From CAZPAH01 sp964584495 (GTDB lineage Bacteria > Krumholzibacteriota > Krumholzibacteriia > Krumholzibacteriales > Krumholzibacteriaceae): a DNA stretch of 21,243 nucleotides. How positions within the stretch are numbered: the first letter of the stretch is position 1; the number at the start of each line of letters is the position of its first letter. Below are positions 1 through 6,965 of this stretch, one piece after another. Location of the stretch: positions 1 to 21,243 of the forward strand of contig CAZPAH010000041.1 in the NCBI GenBank assembly GCA_964584495.1, in the 5' to 3' direction. A program made the translations under genes and the position numbers. The notes under the pieces are model-generated. The model was given only the letters and a program-made list of their open reading frames with translations. It was not told where the DNA came from and ran no database searches.

Positions 1-777
1 CGGCTCGGTGAACGGGAAGAAATGAGGCCTGAACCTCACCTTCGCACCGGTTCCGAAAAAGGAATGTACGAAGGTCGTCACGTCGTTTCTCAGGTCGGCC
101 AGCGAGACGTCCCGGTCCACGTACAGCCCCTCCATCTGGAAGAACTCGGCCGAATGAGAAGGATCGGGCGACTCGTTGCGGTATACCCTGCCGGGAGATA
201 TGATCCTCAGCGGAGGATCGTGCTTTTCCATGTAGCGTACCTGCACTGGGGAAGTCTGGGTCCTCAGCAGGATGTCCCTGTTCACGTAGAAGGTATCCTG
301 GGAATCCCTCGAGGGATGGTCTTGCGGAAAATTCAAAGCCTCGAAATTGTAGTAGTCGAGCTCGACATCGGGACCCTCGGACAGGGAATACCCCATGCCG
401 TAGAATATATCCTTTATCTCTCTTGTCACCTTGTGGAGGATATGGATCCCGCCTTCCCAGGACCTGCGCCCCGGGAGGGTCGGATCGCCCGGGAAGGGCT
501 CCTCCTCGGCGGCGGCGCCCGTCAACTCGGCCATCCTTTCCTCGTAGAGAGCGGTTACTTCCAACTTGATCGCGTTGATCAGGTTACCGGCAGCCGGCCT
601 GTCCTCCGGTGGAAGCTTCACGATGGAACGCAATGCCGAGGTGAGCTTTCCTTTTCTTCCCAGAAAATCGATCCGGATCTTCTCAAGATCTTCGACAGCG
701 CCCGTTTCATTCAAGGCGTCGATCGCCGTTCTTTTCAGATCTTCGAGCGCGGACCGATCGAGATGATCTCCATCCAT
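1..777 (-). CDS. pheS: Phenylalanyl-tRNA synthetase alpha subunit (N-terminal 259 residues, runs off the window)
   Basis: The alpha chain of the cytoplasmic (alpha-beta)2 class II synthetase that charges tRNA-Phe. I translated the minus strand from an ATG at 777-775. The product starts MDGDHLDRSALEDLKRTAID, has an N-terminal helical arm for tRNA binding (about residues 1-90, with DFLGRKGKLT near 38-47), and then enters the catalytic core. The core shows LLRTQTSPVQVRYM, the class II motif 2 region PGRVYRNES, and SAEFFQMEGLYVD. The frame is open to base 1, so motif 3 lies outside the window. The start codon overlaps the rplT stop as TGATG, with an AAGGA-like Shine-Dalgarno inside the rplT end, so translation is probably coupled. 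Gene order rplT-pheS is the common bacterial arrangement, and pheT would be expected next. The identification is secure. Confidence 0.95.
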   Translation of the reverse strand, partial: MDGDHLDRSALEDLKRTAIDALNETGAVEDLEKIRIDFLGRKGKLTSALRSIVKLPPEDRPAAGNLINAIKLEVTALYEERMAELTGAAAEEEPFPGDPTLPGRRSWEGGIHILHKVTREIKDIFYGMGYSLSEGPDVELDYYNFEALNFPQDHPSRDSQDTFYVNRDILLRTQTSPVQVRYMEKHDPPLRIISPGRVYRNESPDPSHSAEFFQMEGLYVDRDVSLADLRNDVTTFVHSFFGTGAKVRFRPHFFPFTEP

Positions 778-1130
778 CAAAGCGAATCCTTCGCTATCTG
801 TGCCAGCTTCGAGAATCCCTCGGCGTCATGGATCGCGATCTCGGACAGCATCTTTCTGTTTATCTCGATATCGGACTTCTTCAAACCGTTGATGAACCTG
901 CTGTAGGTCATGCCGTTCATTCTCGCTGCGGCGTTGATGCGGGCTATCCAGAGCTTTCGGAAATCCCTTTTCCTGGCCCGGCGATCCCTGTAGGCATAGG
1001 CCAGAGATCTGTTCACGGCTTCCTGGGCGGAGCGGAAGAGTTTCCCGCGCCCGCCGGTGAATCCCTTGGCCTGTTTCAGTACTTTCTTTTTTCTTTTGTG
1101 CGAAGCCACACTATGCTTGGTTCTTGGCAT
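777..1130 (-). CDS. rplT: 50S ribosomal protein L20
   Basis: L20 binds 23S rRNA early in assembly of the large ribosomal subunit, and in several bacteria it represses its own infC-rpmI-rplT operon. The 117-residue product has the usual family length. It opens MPRTKHSVASHKRKKKVLKQ and carries the typical GFTGGRGKLFRSAQEAVNRSLAYAYRDRR block, followed by RDFRKLWIARINAAAR. A good Shine-Dalgarno (AGGAGG) lies nine bases before the ATG. It follows rpmI by 57 bases and overlaps pheS by one base. There is nothing odd in the protein itself. The possible control site for L20 is the hairpin upstream of infC at 1973-2009. Confidence 0.98.
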   Translation of the reverse strand: MPRTKHSVASHKRKKKVLKQAKGFTGGRGKLFRSAQEAVNRSLAYAYRDRRARKRDFRKLWIARINAAARMNGMTYSRFINGLKKSDIEINRKMLSEIAIHDAEGFSKLAQIAKDSL

Positions 1131-1187
1131 TCTTGCATGCCTCCTCTTATTATTTCTTTTGGGAAGGTTCCTGCCGGAGACCGGCTT

Positions 1188-1382
1188 CTACATCCCCAGC
1201 ATCCTCTTGATCCTTCTGGAGTCCGCTACAGATGCGATGGTCGATTTTCGCAGATTCCTCTTTCTCTTCGTTGATTTCTTGGTCAGGATATGGCTCTTGT
1301 AAGCTTTATTTCTCCTGATCTTTCCGCTAGCAGTAAGGCGGAACCTTTTGGCTGCTCCACGGTTAGTCTTTATTTTCGGCAT
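1188..1382 (-). CDS. rpmI: 50S ribosomal protein L35
   Basis: A small basic protein of the large ribosomal subunit. The 64-residue product starts MPKIKTNRGAAKRFRLTASG and contains RRNKAYKSHILTKKSTKRKR, both close to the family consensus. I chose the ATG at 1382-1380 because every typical L35 begins MPKIKT. An in-frame GTG four codons upstream (1394) would add only MEKG, and that stretch is better read as the purine-rich ribosome-binding region (GGTGGAGAAGGGG). The gene overlaps the end of infC by 20 bases, consistent with translational coupling in the infC-rpmI-rplT unit. Confidence 0.97.
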   Translation of the reverse strand: MPKIKTNRGAAKRFRLTASGKIRRNKAYKSHILTKKSTKRKRNLRKSTIASVADSRRIKRMLGM

Positions 1383-1950
1383 CCCCTTCTCCACCCCCTT
1401 TTTTTGCCTTTCTGTCGGAGCGGGGTCCCATGATCATGGAGATGATTCTTCCCGTCCTGACGACTTCCTTCTCCAGGGTCGCAACTTCATCAAAGGTCTC
1501 GGTTATCCTCTTAAGAAGATCGTACCCTTTCTCAAGATGCTCCATTTCGCGTCCGCGGAAGATCACCGTGAATTTCACCTTGTCCCTGTTCTCCAGGAAC
1601 TTTTCGGCGTTCCGCATCTTGAACTGGAAATCGTGCTCCTCGATTTTGGGTCTCAGCTTGATCTCCTTCAGATGCGTGACATGCTGCTTCTTCTTCGAAT
1701 CGCGGGATTTCTTGCTCTGTTCGTACTTGAATTTTCCGAAATCCATTATCTTGCAGACGGGGGGTCTCACGTTAGGCGCTATCTCGACCAGGTCGAGTCC
1801 GCGTTCCTCGGCGATCTTCCTCGCTTCATCCGTCGCCATGACACCGAGCTGCTCCCCGCCGTCATCGATCACCCTCACTTCCGGAATCCGGATCATCTCA
1901 TTGACCCTCGTCCGCTGTTCCCTGCTTCCCTCTCTGAATCTTCCTTTGAT
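1363..1950 (-). CDS. infC: Translation initiation factor IF-3, ATC start codon
   Basis: IF-3 binds the 30S subunit, prevents premature joining with 50S and checks the start codon and initiator tRNA. The protein shows the N-domain (RVNEMIRIPEVRVIDDGGEQLGV, VCKIMDFGKFKYEQSKK) and the C-domain (KEIKLRPKIEEHDF, KVKFTVIFRGREM). I place the start at the ATC at 1950-1948 (195 residues). It sits seven bases after a strong GGAGG in GGAGGTGAACAG. The next upstream ATG (1974) would put that Shine-Dalgarno inside the coding region and has no ribosome-binding site of its own. IF-3 genes are known to use rare starts (AUU in E. coli, AUC in Myxococcus) so that IF-3 can repress its own translation. An internal ATG (Met19 by this numbering) is a weaker alternative. 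The acidic tail GGGEGDAENKD overlaps rpmI. Confidence 0.9.
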   Translation of the reverse strand: MKGRFREGSREQRTRVNEMIRIPEVRVIDDGGEQLGVMATDEARKIAEERGLDLVEIAPNVRPPVCKIMDFGKFKYEQSKKSRDSKKKQHVTHLKEIKLRPKIEEHDFQFKMRNAEKFLENRDKVKFTVIFRGREMEHLEKGYDLLKRITETFDEVATLEKEVVRTGRIISMIMGPRSDRKAKKGGGEGDAENKD

Positions 1951-1962
1951 CTGTTCACCTCC
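1948..1962 (-). promoter_or_regulatory. Shine-Dalgarno and non-canonical ATC start of infC
   Basis: On the minus strand, GGAGGTGA (1962-1955) is followed by ACAG and then ATC (1950-1948). GGAGG-to-start spacing is seven bases, which is ideal. No ATG, GTG or TTG lies at that distance. The combination of a strong ribosome-binding site and a discriminated start codon is the known basis of IF-3 autoregulation. Confidence 0.8.
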
Positions 1963-1972
1963 TGTATAAAAC

Positions 1973-2009
1973 AAAAAAAGCGCGCAGACGTTTCACCTAC
2001 CCGGCTTTT
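1973..2009 (-). terminator. Candidate attenuator or terminator hairpin in the infC leader
   Basis: Minus-strand bases 2009 to 1973 can pair AAAAGC with GCTTTT at the base and, after a small internal loop, GTAGGTG with CGTCTGC around an AAA loop (two or three G-T pairs). A run of seven T follows at once. It lies between thrS and infC, about ten bases ahead of the infC ribosome-binding site. It could end part of the thrS transcripts or act as an L20- or IF-3-linked attenuator, as infC leaders do in some bacteria. The stem is modest, so this is a candidate only. Confidence 0.45.
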
Positions 2010-2102
2010 AGCGGAAAAGATGAAACCCTACAAGTACATTTGAGACCGTAAGGTGAGGAACTCTCGCCCCTACTTTTATATATCGAATCGACATCGATAA
2101 TA

Positions 2103-4028
2103 TTATGCTTTCCTATCGTTCTCGTCAACCAGTTCCGCGATAAAATCGCTTATTTTCTTCGCCCCCAGTCTTCCCTGTTTTTTAGATCTTATATCGAGAG
2201 TTCCGCCGGCCGCCTCTTTCTCCCCGCATACGGCCATGTAGGGGATCTTCTGCATCTCGCTTTCCCTTATACGGTAACCGAGCTTCTCGTCCCTGAAATC
2301 GCCTTCCGCCCTTATGCCGGCCGAACGAAGTGCCTCGACCGCCTCCCGCGCATATTCAACGTAGTCGGGTGACACAGGGATGACGCTGACCTGGACGGGA
2401 GAGAGCCACAGGGGAAACGCTCCTGCATAATGCTCGGTGAGGGTTCCGATGAACCTCTCGATCGAACCTAGAAGCGCCCGATGGATCATGTACACGTATT
2501 CCTTGCTACCCTCTCGGTTTATGTAGGTCACGTCGAACCTTCGGGGAAGGTTGAAATCGAACTGGATCGTGGTGGCCTGCCATCCTCTGCCTATCGCGTC
2601 TATCAGCTTCAGATCGATCTTCGGCCCGTAGAATACCGCTTCCCCCGGAATCTTCTCGTAGTCTATCCCTCTCTTTTCGATCGCGTGGAGAAGTGCGTTC
2701 TCCGCCATTATCCATTCTTCCTCCGAGCCGGCGTACTTGTTCATATTGCCGGGATCGTGCGCGCTCAGCTCGACCTTGTAGTTATCGAAGCCGAAGGTAG
2801 TCAGGAGCTTATGCGCCAGGTTGAAGCACCTGTCGACCTCATCGTCGAGCTGATCGGGGGTGCAGAAGATATGGGCGTCGTCCTGCGTGAACCCCCTGAC
2901 CCTGAGAAGGCCGTGGAGGGTTCCCGAGCGTTCGTTCCTGTAGACGGTGCCGAGCTCGGCGTACCGTATCGGTAGATCCCTGTAGCTGTGAAGCTTGTTC
3001 TTGTAGATCATTATATGCCCGGGGCAGTTCATCGGCTTGAGAACGAACTCCTGTCCATCTTCGCTCTTGATGAGGAACATGTTCTCCTTGTAGTAATCGT
3101 AATGCCCCGATGTCTTCCACAGATCACTCTTGGCGATATGAGGGGTCATGATCATCTGGTAGCCGTCTTTTCTGTGCTCGTCTATCCAGAATCTCTCAAC
3201 TATCTCGCGCAGTATATATCCCTTGGGGAACCAGAAGACGAGCCCCCCTCCCACTTCGTCCTTTATATCGAACAGTCCGAGCTGCGGACCGAGTTTCCTG
3301 TGATCCCTCTTCTTGGCCTCTTCCCTTCTCTCGAGATCTTCCTTGAGCTCGCTCTCGCTGAAGAAGGATGTGCCGTAGATCCTCTGGAGCATGTCCCTCT
3401 TCTCGTCGCCCCTCCAGTATGCACCCGCTATCGAAATGAGTTTGAAGTGGCGTAGAAACTTTATATCGGGCACGTGGGGGCCTGTACAGAGATCTGTGAA
3501 CTCCCCAAGGCTGTATATGGAGACCTTTTCCGCATCGAGATCCTCGATCAGCTCGACCTTGTACTTCTGGTTCAGGCCCTTGAAAAGCTCGATCGCCTCA
3601 TCCCTCGGAAGGACCTTTCTCGAGAATTCGAGGCCGCCCCTCTTTAGAAGCTCCCTCATCCTCTCCTCTATCCTCTCCAGGTCTTCCGGGTTCAGCGTCC
3701 TATCGAGGAGAAAATCGTAGTAGAACCCGTCCTGGATGGAGGGCCCGATAGCGAACTGTGCGCCGGGGAAGAGCTCCAGGACCGCGAGGGCCATGAGGTG
3801 CGAACTTCCATGGCGCAGTATATCCAGGGCCTCGTCGGTACCGGCGGTGATCACCCTGAACTCGCCGCCCTCCTCTATGTTCTGGCGCAGGTCGAACAGC
3901 CTGCCGTCTATGCTGACAGCCACCGCCTTTTTCCGTATGCCCTGCGGAAGCTGCTTGATCAGCTCGGAGAAGGGCATGCCCTTTTCGACATCCTGCTTGG
4001 AACCGTCTGGAAACTTTATCTCAACCAT
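2103..4028 (-). CDS. thrS: Threonyl-tRNA synthetase
   Basis: Charges tRNA-Thr in the cytoplasm. The 641 residues match the full bacterial length. The domains in order are a TGS domain (about 1-62), then an editing domain with HGSSH (His73, His77) and CTGPH (Cys181, His185), which hydrolyses mischarged Ser-tRNA. The class II catalytic core follows, with zinc ligands Cys335 (MNCPGH), His386 (DDAHIF) and His516 (MIHRALLGS) and the motif 2 region YRNERSGTLHGLLRVRGFTQ. A C-terminal anticodon-binding domain completes it (about 540-641, including DFRDEKLGYRIRE). The ATG at 4028 is preceded only by a weak ribosome-binding region (AAGGCGG). Upstream is tRNA-Val and downstream is infC, giving the widespread thrS-infC-rpmI-rplT-pheS order. 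I see no T-box or operator-like leader in the short gap before it. Confidence 0.98.
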   Translation of the reverse strand: MVEIKFPDGSKQDVEKGMPFSELIKQLPQGIRKKAVAVSIDGRLFDLRQNIEEGGEFRVITAGTDEALDILRHGSSHLMALAVLELFPGAQFAIGPSIQDGFYYDFLLDRTLNPEDLERIEERMRELLKRGGLEFSRKVLPRDEAIELFKGLNQKYKVELIEDLDAEKVSIYSLGEFTDLCTGPHVPDIKFLRHFKLISIAGAYWRGDEKRDMLQRIYGTSFFSESELKEDLERREEAKKRDHRKLGPQLGLFDIKDEVGGGLVFWFPKGYILREIVERFWIDEHRKDGYQMIMTPHIAKSDLWKTSGHYDYYKENMFLIKSEDGQEFVLKPMNCPGHIMIYKNKLHSYRDLPIRYAELGTVYRNERSGTLHGLLRVRGFTQDDAHIFCTPDQLDDEVDRCFNLAHKLLTTFGFDNYKVELSAHDPGNMNKYAGSEEEWIMAENALLHAIEKRGIDYEKIPGEAVFYGPKIDLKLIDAIGRGWQATTIQFDFNLPRRFDVTYINREGSKEYVYMIHRALLGSIERFIGTLTEHYAGAFPLWLSPVQVSVIPVSPDYVEYAREAVEALRSAGIRAEGDFRDEKLGYRIRESEMQKIPYMAVCGEKEAAGGTLDIRSKKQGRLGAKKISDFIAELVDENDRKA

Positions 4029-4065
4029 ACCGCGTCAATCCGCCTTTATAGGGAAAATGAAGAAA

Positions 4066-4142
4066 TGGTGGGCGATACTGGAATTGAACCAGTGACCCCC
4101 TGCATGTCAAGCAGGTACTCTAACCATCTGAGCTAATCGCCC
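4066..4142 (-). tRNA. tRNA-Val (anticodon GAC)
   Basis: The minus-strand cloverleaf is complete. The acceptor stem GGGCGAT pairs with ATCGCCC. The D arm contains AGCTCAGATGGTTAGAG. The anticodon stem CCTGC/GCAGG closes the loop TTGACAT, giving anticodon GAC. The T arm is CTGGTTCAATTCCAG. The discriminator base is A and the 3' CCA is encoded (4068-4066). It reads GUC (and GUU by wobble). It lies between the dnaK stop and the thrS start in the same orientation, so it may be cut from a longer transcript; I see no separate promoter in the 70 bases upstream. Confidence 0.96.
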
Positions 4143-4182
4143 GAACCAAACGACGCAGAAGGAATGTTAAAACATAACTCCC

Positions 4183-4210
4183 CGCCGGGCAACATAATAA
4201 TAACCCGGCG
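4183..4210 (-). terminator. GC-rich hairpin just after the dnaK stop
   Basis: On the minus strand CGCCGGG (4210-4204) pairs perfectly with CCCGGCG (4189-4183) around a 14-base AT-rich loop, two bases after the dnaK stop codon. The following sequence, GGGAGTTATGTTTT, has only a short and delayed T-run. It may therefore be a leaky terminator, an RNA-stabilising 3' end, or a processing signal that lets tRNA-Val be read through. Confidence 0.45.
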
Positions 4211-4212
4211 CT

Positions 4213-6135
4213 CTATTTCTTATCTTCCTCGTCTATCACTTCGAACTCGGCGTCTACCACCTTCTCGTCACCCTTGCTTTCCGTTTCCTGCTGTGGCTGA
4301 CCGGAATCATGGGGCTCCTGCCCGCCGGCCTGCTCGGTGGAAGCGCTCTGATACATCACCTGCGCGGCTTTCTGCCAGACGGCGTTGTGTTTGTCTATGG
4401 CCGTATTTATCCGACCGCGGTCCTCCGTCTTGGCGGCCTCCTTGAGCTCCTCGAGGACCTTTCTGATCTCTTCCAGATCTCCCGCCGGAATCTTTTCCTT
4501 GTACTCCTCCATCTGCTTCTCTGTCTGGTAGGCCATCTGGTCGGCCTTGTTCTTGAGATCGATCAATTCCCTCTTGCTCTTATCCTCGGCGGCGTGAAGC
4601 TCGGCTTCATTGACCATTTTCTCTATCTCGCCTTCGGATAGTCCGCTCGATGGCTGGATGATGATCTTCTGCTCCTTCCCCGTGGCCTTGTCTTTGGCCG
4701 TCACGTTGAGGATACCGTTTGCGTCGATGTCGAATATGACCTCGATCTGCGGTATTCCCCTCGGTGCTGGCGGCAGTCCGGCAAGCTGGAAACGGCCTAT
4801 CGACTTGTTCGCCGCGGCCATCTCCCTCTCGCCCTGCAGAACATGGATCTCCACGGTCGTCTGGTTATCGGCCGCGGTCGAGAAAACTTCGCTTTTTCTC
4901 GTCGGTATCGTGGAGTTACGGTTGATGAGCTTGGTCATCACCCCTCCGAGGGTCTCGATACCGAGGGACAGCGGCGTCACGTCAAGAAGCAGCACGTCGT
5001 GAACATCCCCTCCGAGCACTCCTCCCTGGATAGCCGCCCCCAGCGCCACGACCTCGTCGGGATTGACACCCTGGTGGGGTTCGCGCCCGAATATCTCTTT
5101 GACCTTAGCCTGGACGGCGGGGATTCTCGTGGTTCCGCCGACGAGGATCACCTCGTTTATATCGGATGTCGAGATTCCCGCGTCCTTGATCGCGGTCCTG
5201 CACGGCCCGACCGTTCTTTCGATAAGATCGTCCGTGAGCTGCTCGAACTTGGCCCTCGTGAGCTTCACGTTGAGATGCTTGGGGCCGCTTGCGTCTGCCG
5301 TTATGAACGGCAGGTTGATATCGGTCTGTGGAACCGTCGAAAGCTCGCACTTGGCCTTCTCCGCCGCTTCCTTCAGCCTCTGAAGCGCCATCGGATCCTT
5401 CGACAGGTCTATCCCCTGGTCCTTCTTGAACTCGTCTACGAGCCAGTCGATGACCCTCTGGTCGAAATCGTCTCCGCCCAGGTGGCCGTCGCCGTTCGTA
5501 GCCTTCACCTCGAAAACCGATTGGCCCAGCTCGAGGATCGATATATCGAACGTCCCTCCGCCGAGGTCGAATACCGCTATAGTTCTATCGTCGGTCTTTT
5601 CTAGACCGTAGGCGAGCGACGCTGCGGTCGGCTCGTTGATTATCCTCTCGACCTCCAGACCGGCTATCTTTCCCGCGTCCTTCGTCGCCTGCCTCTGGCT
5701 GTCGTTGAAGTATGCCGGAACCGTTATGACGGCCTTCGTGACCTTCTCGCCGAGGTATTTCTCGGCCGCTTCCTTGAGGTACTGGAGTACCATCGCCGAT
5801 ATCTCGGGGGGCGAGTATTCCTTGTCTCCTATCTTGACCCTCGCGTCTCCGTTTGGACCCTTGACTACATCGTAAGGCACCTCTGAGATCTCGGTAGCCA
5901 CCTCAGAATGCTTCCGGCCCATGAAACGCTTGATGGAATATACCGTCCGGGTGGGGTTGGTCACAGCCTGTCTCTTGGCAAGAAGCCCCACGAGCTTGTC
6001 TGAATCCTTGAATCCGACGATCGACGGCGTAGTCCGTCCCCCCTCGGGATTCGGTATTATTACCGGTTCGCCGCCCTCTATGACGGCAACGCACGAATTT
6101 GTAGTTCCCAGGTCTATTCCTATTATTTTCGACAT
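4213..6135 (-). CDS. dnaK: Molecular chaperone DnaK (Hsp70)
   Basis: An ATP-driven cytoplasmic chaperone that binds unfolded peptides with DnaJ and GrpE. The 640 residues are the usual length. The nucleotide-binding domain opens MSKIIGIDLGTTNSCVAVIE and includes the phosphate loops and AVFDLGGGTFDIS (near 190-200). The interdomain linker VLLLDVTPLSLG (near 380-391) and the substrate-binding domain (VLQGEREMAAANKSIGRFQL) follow. The C-terminus has the helical lid and an acidic tail ending EFEVIDEEDKK, like the EEVD-type tails of bacterial DnaK. The Shine-Dalgarno AGGAGA sits five bases before the ATG, and a sigma70-type promoter lies at 6219-6191. There is no CIRCE operator in the leader, and grpE and dnaJ are not adjacent. 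Identification is secure. Confidence 0.99.
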   Translation of the reverse strand: MSKIIGIDLGTTNSCVAVIEGGEPVIIPNPEGGRTTPSIVGFKDSDKLVGLLAKRQAVTNPTRTVYSIKRFMGRKHSEVATEISEVPYDVVKGPNGDARVKIGDKEYSPPEISAMVLQYLKEAAEKYLGEKVTKAVITVPAYFNDSQRQATKDAGKIAGLEVERIINEPTAASLAYGLEKTDDRTIAVFDLGGGTFDISILELGQSVFEVKATNGDGHLGGDDFDQRVIDWLVDEFKKDQGIDLSKDPMALQRLKEAAEKAKCELSTVPQTDINLPFITADASGPKHLNVKLTRAKFEQLTDDLIERTVGPCRTAIKDAGISTSDINEVILVGGTTRIPAVQAKVKEIFGREPHQGVNPDEVVALGAAIQGGVLGGDVHDVLLLDVTPLSLGIETLGGVMTKLINRNSTIPTRKSEVFSTAADNQTTVEIHVLQGEREMAAANKSIGRFQLAGLPPAPRGIPQIEVIFDIDANGILNVTAKDKATGKEQKIIIQPSSGLSEGEIEKMVNEAELHAAEDKSKRELIDLKNKADQMAYQTEKQMEEYKEKIPAGDLEEIRKVLEELKEAAKTEDRGRINTAIDKHNAVWQKAAQVMYQSASTEQAGGQEPHDSGQPQQETESKGDEKVVDAEFEVIDEEDKK

Positions 6136-6435
6136 CTCATTCTCCTTTAATTAAGCTCATTAAATCGTAGATTGTTTAAAGTAATCCGGTTATATATATA
6201 CTCAATTATCGTGCCACAATCGGCCCGAGGATGATGATTGTAACGCGCTGTTGTTATTACAGATAGAGATGTTAAAATTTCGTATGCCAGATGAGGAAGA
6301 TATTCGGCCAGATTGTACTGTCATTTCATGCCATGATGGCAGCATCTGTCACAATCCCGTCATGGGCAGCTTCCGCCAAACAAGTTAAGTCGTGACCGGA
6401 AAAGCCAAACCATACCCGGGCAAGACTATGTCCCG
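6136..6435. other. Intergenic region upstream of dnaK
   Basis: Three hundred bases with no credible gene. It holds the dnaK leader and candidate promoter (6219-6191). It also has an interrupted palindrome TGCCAT-G-ATGGCA at 6329-6341, which could be a protein-binding site or the tip of a small hairpin. There is no clear terminator for the 98-residue gene that ends at 6436. Confidence 0.5.
6191..6219 (-). promoter_or_regulatory. Candidate dnaK promoter
   Basis: On the minus strand, TTGTGG (6219-6214) and TATATA (6196-6191) are separated by 17 bases, giving a plausible housekeeping-sigma promoter about 55 bases before the dnaK ATG. The TATATATATA run allows a two-base shift of the -10 box. No HrcA/CIRCE inverted repeat is visible. 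Confidence 0.5.
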
Positions 6436-6732
6436 TCATTCTTCTTCGTCTATTTCACAGGAGATTTCGCCGTTCTCGAGCCTGATCAGTACCTCTCTAC
6501 AGATCTCGAAATTTCTCATCGAAAGGTCGCCGTAATCGTAGAATACGCAGCGCCCCCTCTTGTAGCACCGGTTTTTCTCCCTGCATATCCTCAGCTGCTC
6601 GGCTATCCATGACGAGAGGTACTCTCCGTTTCCGACCTTCCACCTCTGGCCGCCGCTCTCGATGTCGTGCTCGTGGTGATAAGGGAGGAGCTGTTTCCTC
6701 ATCTCTCTGATTAGCTTCTCGATCCTTTTCAT
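6436..6732 (-). CDS. Unrecognised 98-residue cysteine-containing protein
   Basis: I do not recognise this protein. It is charged and has no signal peptide or membrane segment, so it is probably cytoplasmic. Visible features are a histidine cluster YHHEHD (residues 18-23) and five cysteines at 50, 56, 62, 78 and 92. The first three are evenly spaced (C-x5-C-x5-C) within RICREKNRCYKRGRC, and an acidic tail EIDEEE ends the chain. The cysteines and histidines could bind a metal, but no known zinc-finger or iron-sulfur spacing matches. The ATG has a good Shine-Dalgarno (GGGAG, six bases upstream) and a candidate promoter at 6799-6769. It stands alone between dnaK and the CCA transferase gene. The ribosome-binding site and coding-like composition support a real gene. 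Confidence 0.65.
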   Translation of the reverse strand: MKRIEKLIREMRKQLLPYHHEHDIESGGQRWKVGNGEYLSSWIAEQLRICREKNRCYKRGRCVFYDYGDLSMRNFEICREVLIRLENGEISCEIDEEE

Positions 6733-6768
6733 CTCATGCTCCCGGAAGGGCCTTTTCGGTGCTCCATT

Positions 6769-6799
6769 AATATAACGTTAAATCGATCCCTTCGGGCAA
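6769..6799 (-). promoter_or_regulatory. Candidate promoter for the 98-residue protein
   Basis: Minus-strand TTGCCC (6799-6794) is followed by an 18- or 19-base spacer and TTATAT/TATATT (6775-6769). The start of transcription would fall about 30 bases ahead of the ATG at 6732. It is back to back with the plus-strand promoter at 6807-6836. The long spacer lowers confidence. Confidence 0.35.
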
Positions 6800-6806
6800 G
6801 TTTTAA

Positions 6807-6836
6807 TTGACAAATATGGGTACATACACCTATTAT
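6807..6836 (+). promoter_or_regulatory. Near-consensus sigma70 promoter driving a plus-strand RNA
   Basis: TTGACA at 6807-6812 matches the -35 consensus exactly. TATTAT at 6831-6836 matches five of six bases of the -10 consensus, with an 18-base spacer. Transcription should start at about 6842-6844, exactly where the closing stem of the structured element at 6843-6964 begins. No protein gene follows on this strand. Confidence 0.7.
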
Positions 6837-6842
6837 TCTACC

Positions 6843-6964
6843 GGGTAAGCTCCTGGAAAAATTGTCCCGGAAGGTAGTCTCTTTCTAGTGATTCGAATAA
6901 CCTTTCTGCTCGGACTCACGCGAGAATACCCCTGACACCAGGTCCCAGGAGCTTCCCTTTTTTT
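6843..6964 (+). ncRNA. Candidate structured small RNA, family unknown
   Basis: A 122-base element with its own promoter and a T-run at its end. GGG (6843-6845) plus AAGCTCCTGG (6847-6856) pair with CCAGGAGCTT (6945-6954) plus CCC (6955-6957), giving 13 pairs with one bulged T. Seven T follow at 6958-6964. Inside, three hairpins can form: GGAAGGT (6869-6875) with ACCTTTC (6900-6906), CTCG (6909-6912) with CGAG (6921-6924), and CCTG (6931-6934) with CAGG (6939-6942). The whole would be a multi-branched RNA closed by a long helix that may also serve as terminator. It ends two bases before the stop codon of the convergent CCA transferase gene. I could not match it to SRP RNA (no proper GGAAGnAGCA loop), 6S RNA (too short), tmRNA, RNase P or a riboswitch. 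A divergent 6S-like RNA remains possible. Confidence 0.6.
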
Positions 6965-6965
6965 C

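Noticed and set aside
22..906. Long open frame on the plus strand (about 294 codons)
   Set aside because: It is the antisense of pheS and rplT, which have clear family motifs on the minus strand; its product has low-complexity, shadow-like sequence and no recognisable domain.
6136..6220. CIRCE/HrcA operator ahead of dnaK
   Set aside because: I looked for TTAGCACTC and GAGTGCTAA arms and found neither in the leader.
6843..6964. SRP RNA, suggested by CCGGAAGG at 6867-6874
   Set aside because: The SRP apical motif needs matching sequence on both sides of the GGAA loop (GGTCAGG and AGCAGCC types); here the flanks do not fit, and those bases pair better with 6900-6906.
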